Assembly: GCA_016647705.1 (NCBI GenBank)
Contig: CM028335.1
Location: 40,359,712 to 40,423,711 of the forward strand
DNA length: 64,000 nt
Origin: Eucommia ulmoides
Lineage: Eukaryota; Streptophyta; Magnoliopsida; Garryales; Eucommiaceae
Direction: 5' to 3'
Every line of letters starts with the position of its first letter. Position 1 is the stretch's first letter. Below, one piece after another: positions 11,176 to 24,240 of this stretch. A program made the position numbers and the translations under genes. The notes under the pieces were generated by a model. The model searched no databases, was not told where the DNA came from, and saw only the letters and a program-made list of their open reading frames with translations.

Positions 11176-14100
11176 TGATGACGTTGCCGAGGATTGGATA
11201 GAGTTCTTGTCGATATTATGAGTAAATGACCCGATTTTACTTTAGGCATTTCTTTTGTATATAATTTTTGTTTGTAGTTTTGTTTTTGTTTCCTATGCAG
11301 GGTACCTGGAGATGTTAGATCGTTGGGTATTGATGCATCCCTTTCGACGGGATTCCAAGCCATTTTATGGTGTGTGACCACGCACATAAGCCGGTGAGGC
11401 GTTTTGTTGAAAGATCGAGCCAAACAAAGCAAAACCTCGCCAAGCTTGAGGGTATTCTGAATATGTCGGGCTGAGAACATTAAACGACGCGCTTCTTGGG
11501 AGGTATCCCAAGGTCAAATAAATTAAATCCGTTACAACCGAATTTATTCGGAGGCGAGATTCTCTCGCCTCCCAGGTACGTGTTCTAGACCCCTTTCGTT
11601 AACATGCTTAAATTTTATATGATGAGAATGATGATTGGGTTCGTTGAGGACACTGTCTATTTTGAGTTCGGAAGTGATGTGTAGTATAGTATGTTAAATG
11701 TTTTATTGTTTTCTTGTGTGCATGTTTGTTTAGGTAAATTGTGTTTGTTTGTATTTGTTGTGTGCATGTTGAGTTTTACGTTCATCTGGGCCATTACCTG
11801 ATGATATTACTCCCTGGTTGTTTTTGAAGTCAAGGGTAATACCTATGCATGTCTGTTCTGTGTACTTGACAATGCGTTTTGGTGAAAATTATTGTAGATC
11901 CTAATTTGCACGAGCACATAGACTCAATGTATTTCTATTCAATTGATTTGAGGCAAATTATCGATTAACCAAACTCATGACAAATTAAGGATTCTAGAAC
12001 CTGATTGAGTGAAAGCTTGAAGCAAAATCCTAAGCAAGGTAGTTCAGGAGACGTGATTTAGGCATTCATTTTATCGCTTGAGCCTACCTTGTAACATGTT
12101 TATCCCTTGTCACCCTGTCAAAGCCTAAAATGCCAATTCAATTCTGAACACATAAACAAATACTCTGGCCAGTTGATCTTTTTCCAAACCTATATCGCTG
12201 AATTAAAGGCACATTTGAGTGAATCAAGTTAGCAGTTGCAAATGCTTCTTGATGTGAGTGATTGGGTTTAGGGCGAACTTCGGATTGGTTCGGTATTTGA
12301 GTATTTCGTTTTAACCACAACCGTAAAATCATGCCAATCGAATAAGTTTGGGGGTATGGTTTATAAAAAATAAATAAATTACGTTTCATTTGACAAGTGA
12401 GTACGTCGGTCTTAAAATTGATTGTTCGGGATTGTTTCCAATCTATTTATGAGGGTTCGAGAGTGAATGTGCCAAGCGTTGAGCCTTGGGCAATGTTAAG
12501 TTAACAACGTTAACCCGATTTCTATTCCAAATTACCCTTGGCCAAATTTACCAAAACTGAACCAAGTCCTTTTGATCTCTATGAACTACTCAACCTACAT
12601 TAGTGGAGAGTGGACCCCAATCAGGCATATGGAAATCCTAGTCCTATATGGCCTAAGTAATGAGTTTAGTTGGTAGATGATCCAATCCAGTCGTTGTATG
12701 GTTATATTATTGAGTCTTGCACTAACATGTTTACAGGATCTGGAATGGCGTTCACCATTATTGCATGTTGAAAATCTAGAACATCATAAGATGTGTTTTA
12801 CCACCTGAACTTGATATGACTGGCGGTTGTTGAGGGAAAAATGACTAGGCCGTTAGAAGAATTTAAAACTCTCATGTCGTTATGTTTAGATTGTTTTAGG
12901 TTGTTTGTTATTTCATTTTGTTGTGTTTTTTATTTTCATGTGTGTGTTTTGTTCGAGGATTAGAAAAATTCCAAGTTTGGGGGTATTTGATAGGTGTGAT
13001 CTACCTACATATTTCCAAACCGGTTTTGTTAGTTTTAGAGTAGTTTTTATATTTATTTTATTATGTTTTCATTAGTTTTTATACTTTTTGTATAAATCAG
13101 GTGTGTGGGGTAAAAAGATAGGAAACTAGCGCGTAAACGATGAGATCGAACCAAGAATGGTCGAAGAACGGTCGAAAAATGAGCAAGGAGGAAACATTCT
13201 AAAAGAAGCCCACCACCGTGGTGTCCAAACCTCCGTCGTGGCGGTGAAAATGCAGAGAATGACTTATTCTTGCTGAACATCCACTGCCGTGGCAATGAAA
13301 ATACAGGATGTCACCAAAATCCACCATTGTCTTCACCGCCTAGGTGATCAACCAACTGACCTACTCACAGCTGCGATGGTGAATCCCACCGCTGCAGCGA
13401 TGAATCCCACCGCTGCGACGGTGACCTCTGCACAGTTTAGATATTTTTCCTATAAATATCCTCTCCCCTCCTCTTGTTCTCCCCTTCCATTTAAGCCCCT
13501 TAGAATATATTTAAGGCTAGGTAGAGAAGTTTTAGAAGGGGAGCTTACATCCCGAGATGGAGGAAGATGGTGGAGTGATCGTTGAACGGTTCTTAGTGGC
13601 TAAACATCGGACTAGGCTAAGTTATTCGATTTCTTCTTTTATTCCTTTAACTTAGGAATTTATGAGCAAGTTTAGCTCGTGCTTTCTTGTAAATATGGTT
13701 ATGGTCGTTAGTTAAATATGGATTGTATAGGGATTAACAATATATTTATAAATATGTGTTTTGAATGATTTCGGTGTTGCGTTTATGTTTGTTCTTCGAA
13801 GTTTGATTGTGTTTATCGTATTGTTATGTTTATTATGCTTAGATAGAAATATTGAGAATACGGGGTTTGACACTCGGGAGAGGTAACCCCGGATTCAGAC
13901 TAAAGTAAACATAACGTCAATCGATGATGTTAGGGCAAGAATCACATGACTTAGGGTCGTTAAGACGTTGATGGAGACTTTTTCGTTGACTCGAAGTCAT
14001 ATATTCCTCCATTTTACACTCGGGAGAGGTGGCGGTGGAGTTTTAGAACTAAAATTGTCGATAGGGTAAACAAAATGCGATGATCCAATAACCCGGTTGG

Positions 14101-15231
14101 GAATTGGATTGTGTGCAATCAATGATGTTGGGGTGAGACTCACGTGACCTAGAGTCATTAATACGTTGAGGGGGACTTATTCGTTGACACGAAGTTACCT
14201 ATTCCCTTGTCTTACACTCGGGAGAGGTGACGGGGGAGTTTACGAACTAATATTTTGTGTGCAATCGATGACGTTGGGGAGAGACTCATGTGACCTAGGT
14301 CTTAATGACCCTAGGGCACATGAGTTTTACCCCAACGTCATCGATTGGCGTTATGTTTACTTTAGTCCAAATCCGAGGTTACCTCTCCCGAGTGTCAAAC
14401 CCCGTATTCTCGATATATCTATCTAAGCATAATAAACATAACAATACGATAAACACAATCAAACTTCGAAGAACAAATATAAACGCAACACTGAAATCTT
14501 TCGAAACACATATTTATAAATATATCGTTAATCCCTATACAATCCATGTTTAACTAACGGCCATAACTGTATTTACAAGAAAGCACGAGCTAAACATGCT
14601 CACAAATTCCTAAGTTAAAGGAATAAAGGAAGAAATTGAAGAACTTAGCCTAGTCTGAAGTTTAGCCGCTAAGAACCATTCAACGATCGCTCTACCGGCT
14701 TCCTCCACCTCAGGATGTGAGCTCCCCCTCTAAAACTTTTCTAACTACCCTTAGATATATTCTAAGGGGCTCAAATGGCTGGGGAGAACAAGAGGAGAGG
14801 ATATTAATAGGGAAAATATCTAAACTGTATAGAGGTCACTGCCGCGGCTGTGAGTAGGTCAGTTGGTTGATCGCCTAGGCGGTGAAGACAGTGATGGATT
14901 TTGGTGACATCTTGCATTTTCACTACTGCAGCGGTGGATGTTCAGCAAGAACAAGTTATTCTCTACATTTTCACCGCCGCGACGAAGGTCTGGACGCCGC
15001 GGCGGTGGGCTTCTTTTAGAATATTGTCGCCTTACTCATTTTTCCACCGTTCTTCGATCATTCTTGGTTCGATCTCATAGTTTATGCTCTGGTTTCCTAT
15101 CTTTTTGCCCCACACACCTGATTTATACAAAAAGTATAAAAACTAATTAAAACATAATAAAATTAAATATAAAAACTATTCTAAAACTAACAAAATCGGT
15201 TTGGAAATATGTAGGTAGATCACACCTATCA
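11176..15231. mobile_element. Chimeric Athila-like fragment with palindromic LTRs
   Basis: The left part (11176-12987) looks like the non-coding 3' internal region of an Athila-type gypsy element. It has a GACGCGCTTCTTGGGAGG box at 11486-11503 and a polypurine tract AGTTTGGGGGTAT at 12974-12986 directly before an LTR start TGATAGGTG at 12988. The LTR runs to about 14300 and is joined to an inverted copy ending ACACCTATCA at 15231. ACCAT occurs at 11171-11175 and 15232-15236, a possible target duplication for the whole piece, though a 5' LTR is lacking. Confidence 0.6.
12988..15231. repeat. 2.2-kb imperfect palindrome of LTR sequence
   Basis: The forward arm (12988 to about 13960) matches the reverse complement of about 14300-15231 over most of its length, with scattered mismatches. 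The spacer repeats a unit with TTACACTCGGGAGAGGT and GACTCACGTGACCTAG about three times. Both arms have a GC-rich box of CCGCCGCGG type, striking in AT-rich surroundings. Transcription through it would give long hairpin RNA. Confidence 0.85.
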
Positions 15232-16287
15232 ACCATATATTTATGCCAGTCCTACTTATAACTATGAAAAATGGGAAGGTTTCTGAAGACGAATCACACA
15301 TATCCCCGAAGGAATAGAAGCCCTCCCTTTGTCCCGAATTTTTAGCCACAAGGGTTTGTCAGTATAGTATATTGGGGGGGAGGGGGTGTGTATAGGTGCA
15401 ATCCACTAGCCTACTAGGTTGTGATCTTGACGTTTAACATAAAGTAAATCCGGTTATTAACAGTTTGTAGTTAGTATTAATAGTTGGTAAAAAGTTTGGT
15501 TCCACATGTTCTTGAGAGAATCATTGAGAGTATGTACAACTAATAGTGTGATTATGGTTTTGTTTTGAATCCTCACATGTTCTTAACATGTTTTCGGATG
15601 ATTTGATGTTCTAGAATGTTCTTGAATACTTGAGATGCTTGGAATAATTTGGACACTGTTTGTTTTATAACAAGAATTAAGTGTTTGTTTGGTTGTTTAT
15701 GGGTTGTTTATGTTATATACATGAACATTAAGCGTGATTGCTATATAAACATACTATGCACAAGCAAAACAAATGAATTTAATCCAAGAACAAAGGTTCT
15801 TTTTTTAAGAAAACATACCTACTTAGGGGATGTAGTATTCCCTAAGTGATTACCTCCCTTTCCTTCTTGATCTTCTTGGTTGATCCTTGATCGGTGACCA
15901 TCTTCCTCTTGAGTTCTTACTCTAAGAACCTCAAGATCAACCTCTAGGATTGAATTTTGGCAAAATAACGATGTGTTATTCAAGAAATCTGTTTAAGAAT
16001 CTTAGCACCCGAGACTTGGCTCAAGTTTTAGAGAGAGAGAGAGACTAGGACTTCAAGACTTGAAAAAATGAAGAACCCAACACTCCTATTTATAGGTTGG
16101 GGGCCTACACATTAATCCATGTGCAGGCTTATCCAACCTCTTCTTTGGGGGTGTTTGGCCGAGGGGACTTGCTATATTGTTTTGATCTTGTTTAGCTTTG
16201 AACGAATTTGAGGTGTAAGGAATGATTCTCAAAGATTTGGTAATCATTACCAAATCTTTTCCTAGACTTAGTAATGATTGTTGATTG

Positions 16288-17132
16288 TGGTGTGAATCCT
16301 ACCAAGAATAACGAGATCCGACAAGAAAAAGGAACCTAAGATCGTTCTAAGATCAGAATTGGATGACAGACCTCGACCCGTTGTTTACGACAAACAAGAA
16401 CCTTGGCATATATGACCACACTCGTTGTTTAGTGCGAAACAAGAACCTCGGAATAAGGAAGACGCGACAAACGGTGGTGGAAATCCATTATAAGTCGTTG
16501 GTGAACGCCACAGGAAATTCCAATAAGTTCGAATAGTAGTTCAAAGAACCGCAGAGAAAAAAACTCTCACAATTTTTTAGACTAATGGTCTGCGTTTTTC
16601 ATTGATTAGACACCTATTTAAAGGCTAAAAATTACAAGGAAAAATCCTAAAATAACTACCCTAATTAAGGCTAAAATCTGGTAAATAAGATAAGTCTTAC
16701 TTTCCTAAAAGAAATACTTGCCTAAAAGGAAAACAAAATGCCACAATCAGCCCCTTAATTGGTTGATCACATACCTAAGGTTGGGAGTCTTAAATGGCTT
16801 TGATATCAACCATATACACCCATAAATGTAAAAAACAATTAAAAGGAAGATAAATGGCATGCAAGCCTTACAATCAGACCCAAAAAGGAGTATTCCTAAA
16901 CATGCCAATTTAAGCTTAGCCTTGGCCAGATTCTTCTAGAACTTGAATCATGTTGATGAATTTTTGTTGCTCACGTGGATTATGCTCAATGAGCCTCCAC
17001 GAATTTACTTGATTCTATGCCTCTTGAATCAGTCCGTTGAGTGCATCTTTAAACTTCCTTGCTCATGCTCTCGTAACCGGCACAATTGGGACTTGAATTA
17101 GATCCCTTGAAGTTATGCTATGATTTGCATCA
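16288..17132 (-). repeat. Gypsy element 2, 3' LTR
   Basis: This 845-base LTR is collinear with 21995-22101 plus 23534-24240. Its terminal TG has a neighbouring change (TGGTG where the other copy has TGATG). It differs from its partner by scattered substitutions and small indels. Confidence 0.93.
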
Positions 17133-19570
17133 TTCCCCTCCTCTTGAAAATTTAAAAGGATTTTCCCTCAAATCATCACCTACATCAAAAGGACTCAAAT
17201 CAGTAACATTAAAAGTAGCACTTACATTGTACTCACCAGGTAAATCTAGCTTGTAAGCGTTATCATTGATGCACTCTAGGACATAGAAAGGACCATATCT
17301 TCTTGGAAGAAATTTGGAACGTCTTTGCACCAGAAATCTCTCTTTTCTCATATGCAACCAAACCCAATCTCCGGGATAAAAAATCAGCTTGTGACGCCCC
17401 TTGTTGGCTTGTTTTGCATATTGGTCCGTTCTTCGCTCAATGTTGAGTCTTACTTTCTCATGAATCTACTTGACAAAGTCAACTTTCTTTTCGCCATCTA
17501 AATTAACATGCTCAGTCAAAGGTAAATGAGATAACTCTAATGGAATTAAAGGATTAAATCTATACACAATTTCAACAACATACGAGGCATCATCCGTTTT
17601 GTGACATAGAATAAATTGTACCATTTTAGAAAATCTATCCACAACCACAAAAATTTAATCTCTCCCACGTTTAGTCCTAGGCAATCCTAACACAAAGTCT
17701 ATTTAAATATCAATCCAAGGCTTACTTGGAATTGGTAAAGGAGTATACAAACCGTTGGGTTGTACTCTCGATTTAGCTTTCCTACATGTGACACATCTAC
17801 CACAAATTCTCTCAACATATGTTTTCATGTGTGGCCAATAGAAGTGTTCCTGCAAAACAGCTAAAGTCTTTGCAACTCCAAAATGTCCCATTAATCCCCC
17901 ACCATGAGATTCGTGTACTAGAAACTCCCTCAAGGAACAATTAGGCATGCATAACTGATTCTCTCGAAACAAGAACCTATCTTGCCTAAAGAACTTACCA
18001 CAAGCTTTTTTCTCACAAGCCCAGTATTCCTCACAAAATTCGTGGTCGTCAACGTCTAAGTTTTTAATGTGCTCAAAACCAAGAAATTTTGCATCAAGTG
18101 TAGAGAGTAATGCATACCTGTGAGAAAGTGCGTCGGCGACCACATTCTCCTTACCTTGCTTATACAGGATGACGTATGGAAACGTCTCAATGAACTCCAC
18201 CCAATGCGTATGCCTTTTGTTTAGCTTGTGTTGGTCCTTCAAGTGTTTCAAGGACTCATGATCGGTGTGAATAATTAATTCCTTAGGCCATAGGTAGTGT
18301 TGCCACGTCTCTAAAGCTCGAACCAATTCATGCAACTTCTTATCATAAGTTGGGTAGTTTAAGGCTGCCCCGCTTAGTTTCTCGCTGAAGTATGCAATTG
18401 ATCGTCCTTCCTGCATAAGAACTATGCCTATGCCAATACCTGAAGCATCACATTCAATCTCAAACGTTTTCGAAAATTTAGGTAAAGACAATAAGGGGGC
18501 GTTGGTCAGCTTCTCTTTGATTAACTGAAACGCCTTCTCTTGTTCTTCTCCCCATCTAAATCCAACGTTCTTCTTGATCACTTCGATAAGGGATGCAACT
18601 ATGCTACTAAAGTCCTTTGTGAACCGTCGGTAAAAACTACCAAGTCCATGAAAACTACGAACATTACCTACATTTGTGGGACACGGCCACTCTTGGATTG
18701 CACGTACCTTCTCTTCATCAACTTGTATACCTTGTGCAATAACAACAAATCCCAAAAATACAAGCTTATATGTGTAAAAAGTACACTTCTTCAGATTAGC
18801 AAACAACTTTTATTTCCTAAGCACATCTAAAACAAATTTCAAATGTACTTCATGATCGTCCAAGTTTTTTCTATAAATGAGTATATCATCAAAGTAGACA
18901 ACAACAAATCTACCTATAAATGCATGCAAAACATGATTCATAAGTCTCATAAAAGTGCTAGGAGCATTTGTCAAACCAAAAGGCATAACTAACCATTCAT
19001 ACAAACCATATTTTGTTTTAAAGGTAGTTTTCCATTCATCTCTTTATTTTATTCTAATATGATGATAGTCACTCTTTAAATCAATCTTAGAAAATACACA
19101 AGAACCATGCAGCTCATCTAACATATCATCTAAGCGAGGAATAGGATGACAATACTTTACCTTTATGTTATTGATGGCCCAACAATCAATGCACATTCTC
19201 CATGTCCCATCCTTCTTAGGTACAAGTAAAACCGGAACGGCGCATGGGCTCATGCTCTCCCTCACGTGCCCTTTCTCCAACAACTCACTTACTTACCGTT
19301 GAAGCTCCTTTATCTCCTCGGGATTACTCCTATAGGCTGGTCGGTTTGGAATGTCACACTGGGAATAAAATCAATTTGATGTTCAATCCCTCGGATTGGA
19401 GGTAACCCTTGTGGTGTTTCCTTGGGAAAGACATCCTCATACTCCTGCAAAAGAGAAACAACAGAACTAGGCAAAGCAAGGTCAAATTCGTTAGTGTTTA
19501 GAAATGCCTCTTTGTACAAAAGTACAATTATCGGTTGATTTGAAAACATTGCTCGCTTAATTTCACTCAC
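17130..19570 (-). pseudogene. Gypsy element 2 pol (RT, RNase H, integrase)
   Basis: The minus-strand frames give RT with [25 protein letters not shown] and the catalytic YFDDILIY (near 18883-18909). RNase H follows with [10 protein letters not shown] and [10 protein letters not shown]. The integrase HHCC zinc finger ([11 protein letters not shown]...CGRCVTC) is in the long frame 17703-18806. The integrase core is shortened: VVDRFSKM at its start leads within about 30 residues to a [13 protein letters not shown] segment normally found after the catalytic Asp and Glu, so both are gone. Stops at 19284-19310, 19005-19043 and 18807 also break the frame. Confidence 0.92.
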
Positions 19571-19913
19571 TTTTGCATAGAAATTCTTTTGTTTTCTCTC
19601 TGATTTTCTCTCAATGGCCGAATTTTGATTTCCTTTTTCTCTCTCATTTTTCTCTGCCTCTCTCTAATTTTCACTCTTTTTCTTTTGTTCACTCTCTTTC
19701 TTTTGATCATTCTTTTTTTACAATCTCACTTGATCCTCATATACTTGTTGCGGTTTCAATCGTACAAGAGTGATTGATCATTGATTAAGTACAAAGGAGT
19801 ATTTGTTCATAAAGCCATCATGCTTCACATGCCTATCAAACTGCCATGGACGCCCTAGCAACAAGTGCCCCGCTTGCATCGGTACTACATCACACAACAC
19901 TTCATCTTCGTAT

Positions 19914-21389
19914 TTACAGATTTCGAAATGCAACTAACACCTGCTTGCTCACCCTTATCTCTCCACTATCATTTAACCATTGCAACTTGTACGGTCTAGG
20001 GTGCTTCAACACGGGCAGTCCCAATTTTCCCACCATAGTTGTGCTTCCAATATTAGTACAACTACCACCATCAATAATCACACTACATACCTTGTCTTTG
20101 ACGTAGCACCTAGTGTGAAAGATGTTCTCCCGCTGCACTTCTTCAACTCCTTTTTCTTGCAAGCTCAATGCTCTCCTCACCACCAATGTCAATGCATCAG
20201 GGGCTAAATACTCCTTCTCGAAAATGTCCTCCAATGGTGGCATGTCGTTGGTGTCAGAATCTTCATTGCCAATCACAATTTTACCATTATCTTGTAACAC
20301 CATGAACTGCTTGTTTGGACATTGACCTGCTATATGTCCCCTGCCTTGACATTTAAAACATTTAATGTCACGATTCCTATTGGTAGAAGTGTCGACTTTA
20401 CCTTGAGGAACATGGCTGGTGTTCGCGGACTTCGGCTTGGATTTGGACATTTGTGACTTGTCCATCTGCTTGGTATAACTCGGTTTCTAAGAGGTAGAAC
20501 TAGAGTTATGGGCTACACATGACCCACCCCTTCTCTTGAGTTGTTGCTCTACTTTGATGGTCATGTGCACCATATCTTCCAACTCCACATAATGCTGCAT
20601 CTCTACCGTATCTTGGATTTCCCGATTTAATCCAAGTAAAAACCTAGCCATTGTAGCCTCTCTATCTTTCTCTACATTAGCTCGGATCATAGAAATCTCC
20701 ATCTACTTGTAGAAATCCTCTACGCTCCGGCTTCCCTGTTTAAGGCCTTGTAGATTTTTGTACAACTCTCGGTAGTAGTAACTTGGAATAAACATCTTTC
20801 TTATCACCGTTTTCATCTCCTCGCATGTATCTATTGGTCGTTCTCTATTCCGCCTCCTGTTTATAACAAGCTGATCCCACCAAGTAATAGCATAGTCAGA
20901 AAATTCAATCACAGCTAATTTTACCTTTTTTGCTTCGGAATAGTTGTGGCAGTCAAATACGAACTCCATCTTCTTCTCCCACTCAAGGTATACTTCAGGA
21001 TCAGATCTACCTTAAAATGATGGAATCTTCATCTTAATACCACCTAAGTTGTTATCTTCCCGATTCCTAGCTTCTCTAAACCACCCTCCATGTCTCCTAT
21101 TACTAACAACAAAATCCCAATCATTTTTTTCATTAAAACTAGCCCATTAATACTCTTTAACTTCAACCCTCACTTCCCTCGGTTGAACTCTTTCCCTTCT
21201 ACACACATTAGGAGCGATTTGTGGTTGCTTCACACGTGTACTCTCCATCTGATCTATTCGTTCGTGAACCTGCTCCAGTTCTAACTTCATCACATGCCTC
21301 ATCTCACTTATCATGGCCTCTATAAACACTTTTGGATCAGTAAGTTCCGTAGCATCTTCGGCAATGCTCTTAGTACTGTTGTGGGACAT
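19914..21389 (-). pseudogene. Gypsy element 2 gag and protease
   Basis: The Gag start MSHNSTKS is at 21389. The gag domain (DYAITWWDQLVINRRR; MEISMIRANVEKDREA) is followed by zinc knuckle CFKCQGRGHIAGQC near 20325-20370, and a protease with VIIDGGSCTNIGSTTM near 20040-20100. The DGG active site replaces the usual DTG, as is common in this plant gypsy group. In-frame stops near 20466, 20703 and about 21150 separate otherwise good blocks. Confidence 0.9.
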
Positions 21390-21994
21390 GGTTGCTATAA
21401 AGCAAAGTTAGAAAGAAAGGACCTCACAATTCTCTCCCTTACGTGTTTACACTCAAGAATGTGAATCCCTCTACACTCATGTTTCACTCAAAAAAAATAA
21501 AATATGTGGCTTTTAACTCTCTAATGTTCTCACCACTCTTGCCCTTTTCCACCCGATGATTCTCTTTTGGTTCTTTTGAAACTAAACAAACAATACTAAA
21601 AATTTCCAACAACAATTCGCCAAGAACTCATTAAGGAATTTCATGTTTTAAAAGCAAGAATACAAAGAATAAGGTTGATTAGATTTTCGGAAGGACAAAA
21701 TAGCAAAGTTTCCACCAAAAAAAATTGGTCTTTAGGGTGAGGTGATTTTCAGGTTTATGGGAACCAAAATGGATGAAAATAAACTTCTTCTTTTTTTTTT
21801 TTTTTAAGTACAGCAACTTTAGACCAAGATGGAAGATTTACAGTACCAATGAGGAAAAAAAAAAAGGAAAACAAAATTTTTTACCAGATCTGAGTATATA
21901 TTGTCCAAGAAAGTTCAAGTGGGAATGAATAGATAACCATGAAAGAAAAAAAATGGATAGATTAACCTGACTTAGACCTTGCTCTGATACCAGA

Positions 21995-24240
21995 TGATGT
22001 GAATCCCGTCAAGAATAACGAGATCCGAAAATAAAAAGGAACCCAAGATCATTCTAAGATCATAATTGGATGATAGACCTTAACCCATTGTTTACGACAA
22101 AAGATAGGTGTAATTTACCTATCTATTTTCAATCCGAACGTTGTTAGTTTTTTAGTATGTTTAGTACGTTTTAATATATTTTGATGTGTTTTCATTATTT
22201 TTGTACTAAATCATGTGTTTGAGGTGAAAATGTATGAAAACGGATAAAAAACGATCACATTGGATCAAAGACGGTGGAAGAACGATAGAAAAATGGCAAA
22301 GAAAATGAAATTCAGAACTTGCAGCCACCGCCGCGGCGACCAAAACCACTGTCGCGGTGGTCAAACTTCAGAGCCAAGCCTAACTCACTGCAATTTTACC
22401 GCCTAGGTGGTTAGAATGCATAGACTTGGATCTCTATTCCACAGCCTAGGCGAATCCAGCCACCGCCTAGGCGATCACTGAACCGATATACCCACCGCCG
22501 CGACGGTTACCTCTACACAGATTAGATATTTATTTTAGATATTTTTCCTATAAATATCGCTTCCTATCCTTACCTCTGACCCTTAAAGCTCTATTAGACT
22601 TAGGATATTTTAGAGAGAGGTTTTGGGAGTGCTCAACCAATTCTGAAAGAGAAGATCACGTTACGATAAAGGAGAAATGATTCTGAAGTGTTTTTAGCGA
22701 CAAATCTTCGGATTAGGCTAAGTTTCTTTCTTTTCTTATTTTATTTCTTAACTTCGGTAGTTAGTTGAGCATGTTTAGCTTTGTTTTCATTGTATAACTA
22801 GCTATGGCCATGAGCTAAATGAGGTTTTGTCTAGGGATTAATATAATTTATAAAAATGTAGTTTTCTTTGAGTTTGTGTTTTGTTAATGTGTGTTTTATA
22901 ATAATTTCGATTGTGTTTGTCGTGTTGTCATGTTATTATGCTTGTTTAGATAATTTGAGAATGTGGGGTTTGACACTCGGGAGAGGTAATCCCGAATTCA
23001 GACTAGGATAAACACAACACGACAATCTAACGACCCGAGAGGGCATTAGAAAGTGTGCAATTAATGACGTTGGGGCGAGACTCACGTGACCTAGAGTCGT
23101 TAAGACGTTGATGGGGACTTCTTTGTTGACGCTAAATCACGTATTCACTTGTCTTACACTCAGGAGAGGTGGCGAGTGAGTTTACGAACCAAGATTGTCG
23201 GATACCCGAACGCCATTAACGTAAACTAAAACGAGACTAAACACGTTTTTGTAAACAAAAGTTAATCCCTAGGAAAGATTTTCCCTAAATCATTTCATAG
23301 TAATATTAGTATAGTTAATTTAATTAGATTAATTAACTTAGTAGTAATATTAATTAATTATAAATACACTCATTTTTGCCTAGATAAAGTTAGGTCATGG
23401 TAAACGCGGTAGTCAATAATAGTCACAACCAATCCCTGTGGACACGATACCCTTACTCTCCTGATCTATACTAAAACTTGACCTTGTATACTTTCGAGTG
23501 AAAGTAGTGGCGTATTTACGTGCTACCAACAAACAAGAACCTCGGTGTATATGACCTCAACTAGTTGTTTAGTGCGAAACAAGAACCTCGGTATAAGGAA
23601 GATACCACAAACGGTGGTGGAAATCCATTTGATAAGTCGTTGGTGAACGCCACGGAAAATCCCAATAAGTTCGAATAGTAGTTCAAAGAACCGGAGAGAA
23701 AAAAACTCTCACAATTTTTCAAAATAATGGTCTGCGTTTTTCATTAATTAGGCACCTATTTAAAGGCTGACAATTATAAGGAAAATTCCTAAAATAACTA
23801 CCTTAATTAAGGTTAAAATCTGGTAAATAAAATAAGTCGTACTTGCCTAAACGAGATACTTACCTAAAAGGAACAAAAATGCCATAATCAGCCCCTTAAT
23901 TAGCTGATCACATACCTAAGATAGAAAAAGAAGGTTGAGAGTCTTAAATGGCTTTGTTATCAGCTATATACACCCATAAATGTCAAAAACAATTAAAAGA
24001 AAGATAATTGGCATGCAAGCCTTACAATCAGACCCAAATTCTTCTAGAACTTGAATCATGTTGATGAATCTTTGTTTCTCACGTGGATCATGCTCAATGG
24101 GCCTCCACGAATTTTCTTGATTCCATACCTCTTGAATCAGTCTGTTGAGTGCATCTTTAAACTTTCTTGCTCGTGCTCTCGTAATCGGCCCAATTGGGAC
24201 TTGAACTAGATCCCTTGAAGCTATGCTATGATTTGCATCA
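21995..24240 (-). repeat. Gypsy element 2, 5' LTR, interrupted
   Basis: LTR sequence runs 21995-22101 and resumes at 23529 to 24240. The gap is the solo LTR 22102-23528 and its duplicated target. The joined pieces are about 0.82 kb, like the partner LTR. Confidence 0.93.
22102..23528 (+). mobile_element. Solo LTR, Athila-like family
   Basis: A 1427-base sequence starts AGATAGGTG (the first T of TG mutated) and ends CTACCA, flanked by perfect ACAAA duplications (22097-22101, 23529-23533). It contains a GC-rich box near 22325-22365, the CACTCGGGAGAGGT repeat near 22974, and no coding region. It is the same family as the palindromic LTR at 12988 and the minus-strand solo LTR at 43251. Confidence 0.92.

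Larger units (their letters stand above)
16288..24240 (-). mobile_element. Ty3/gypsy element 2
   Basis: The element lies on the minus strand with LTRs at 16288-17132 and 21995-24240 (the latter interrupted by a solo LTR). A perfect 5-base target duplication GATTG is at 16283-16287 and 24241-24245. The primer site (complement of 21981-21993) reads TGGTATCAGAGC, the initiator-Met tRNA match. A purine tract AGAGGAGGGGAA (complement of 17133-17144) abuts the left LTR. Internal order is gag, protease, RT, RNase H, integrase. It is a relative of gypsy element 1 but keeps far more of pol. Confidence 0.95.

Noticed and set aside
19573..20325. Plus-strand open frames within gypsy element 2
   Set aside because: They are antisense to gag/protease and carry no conserved features.
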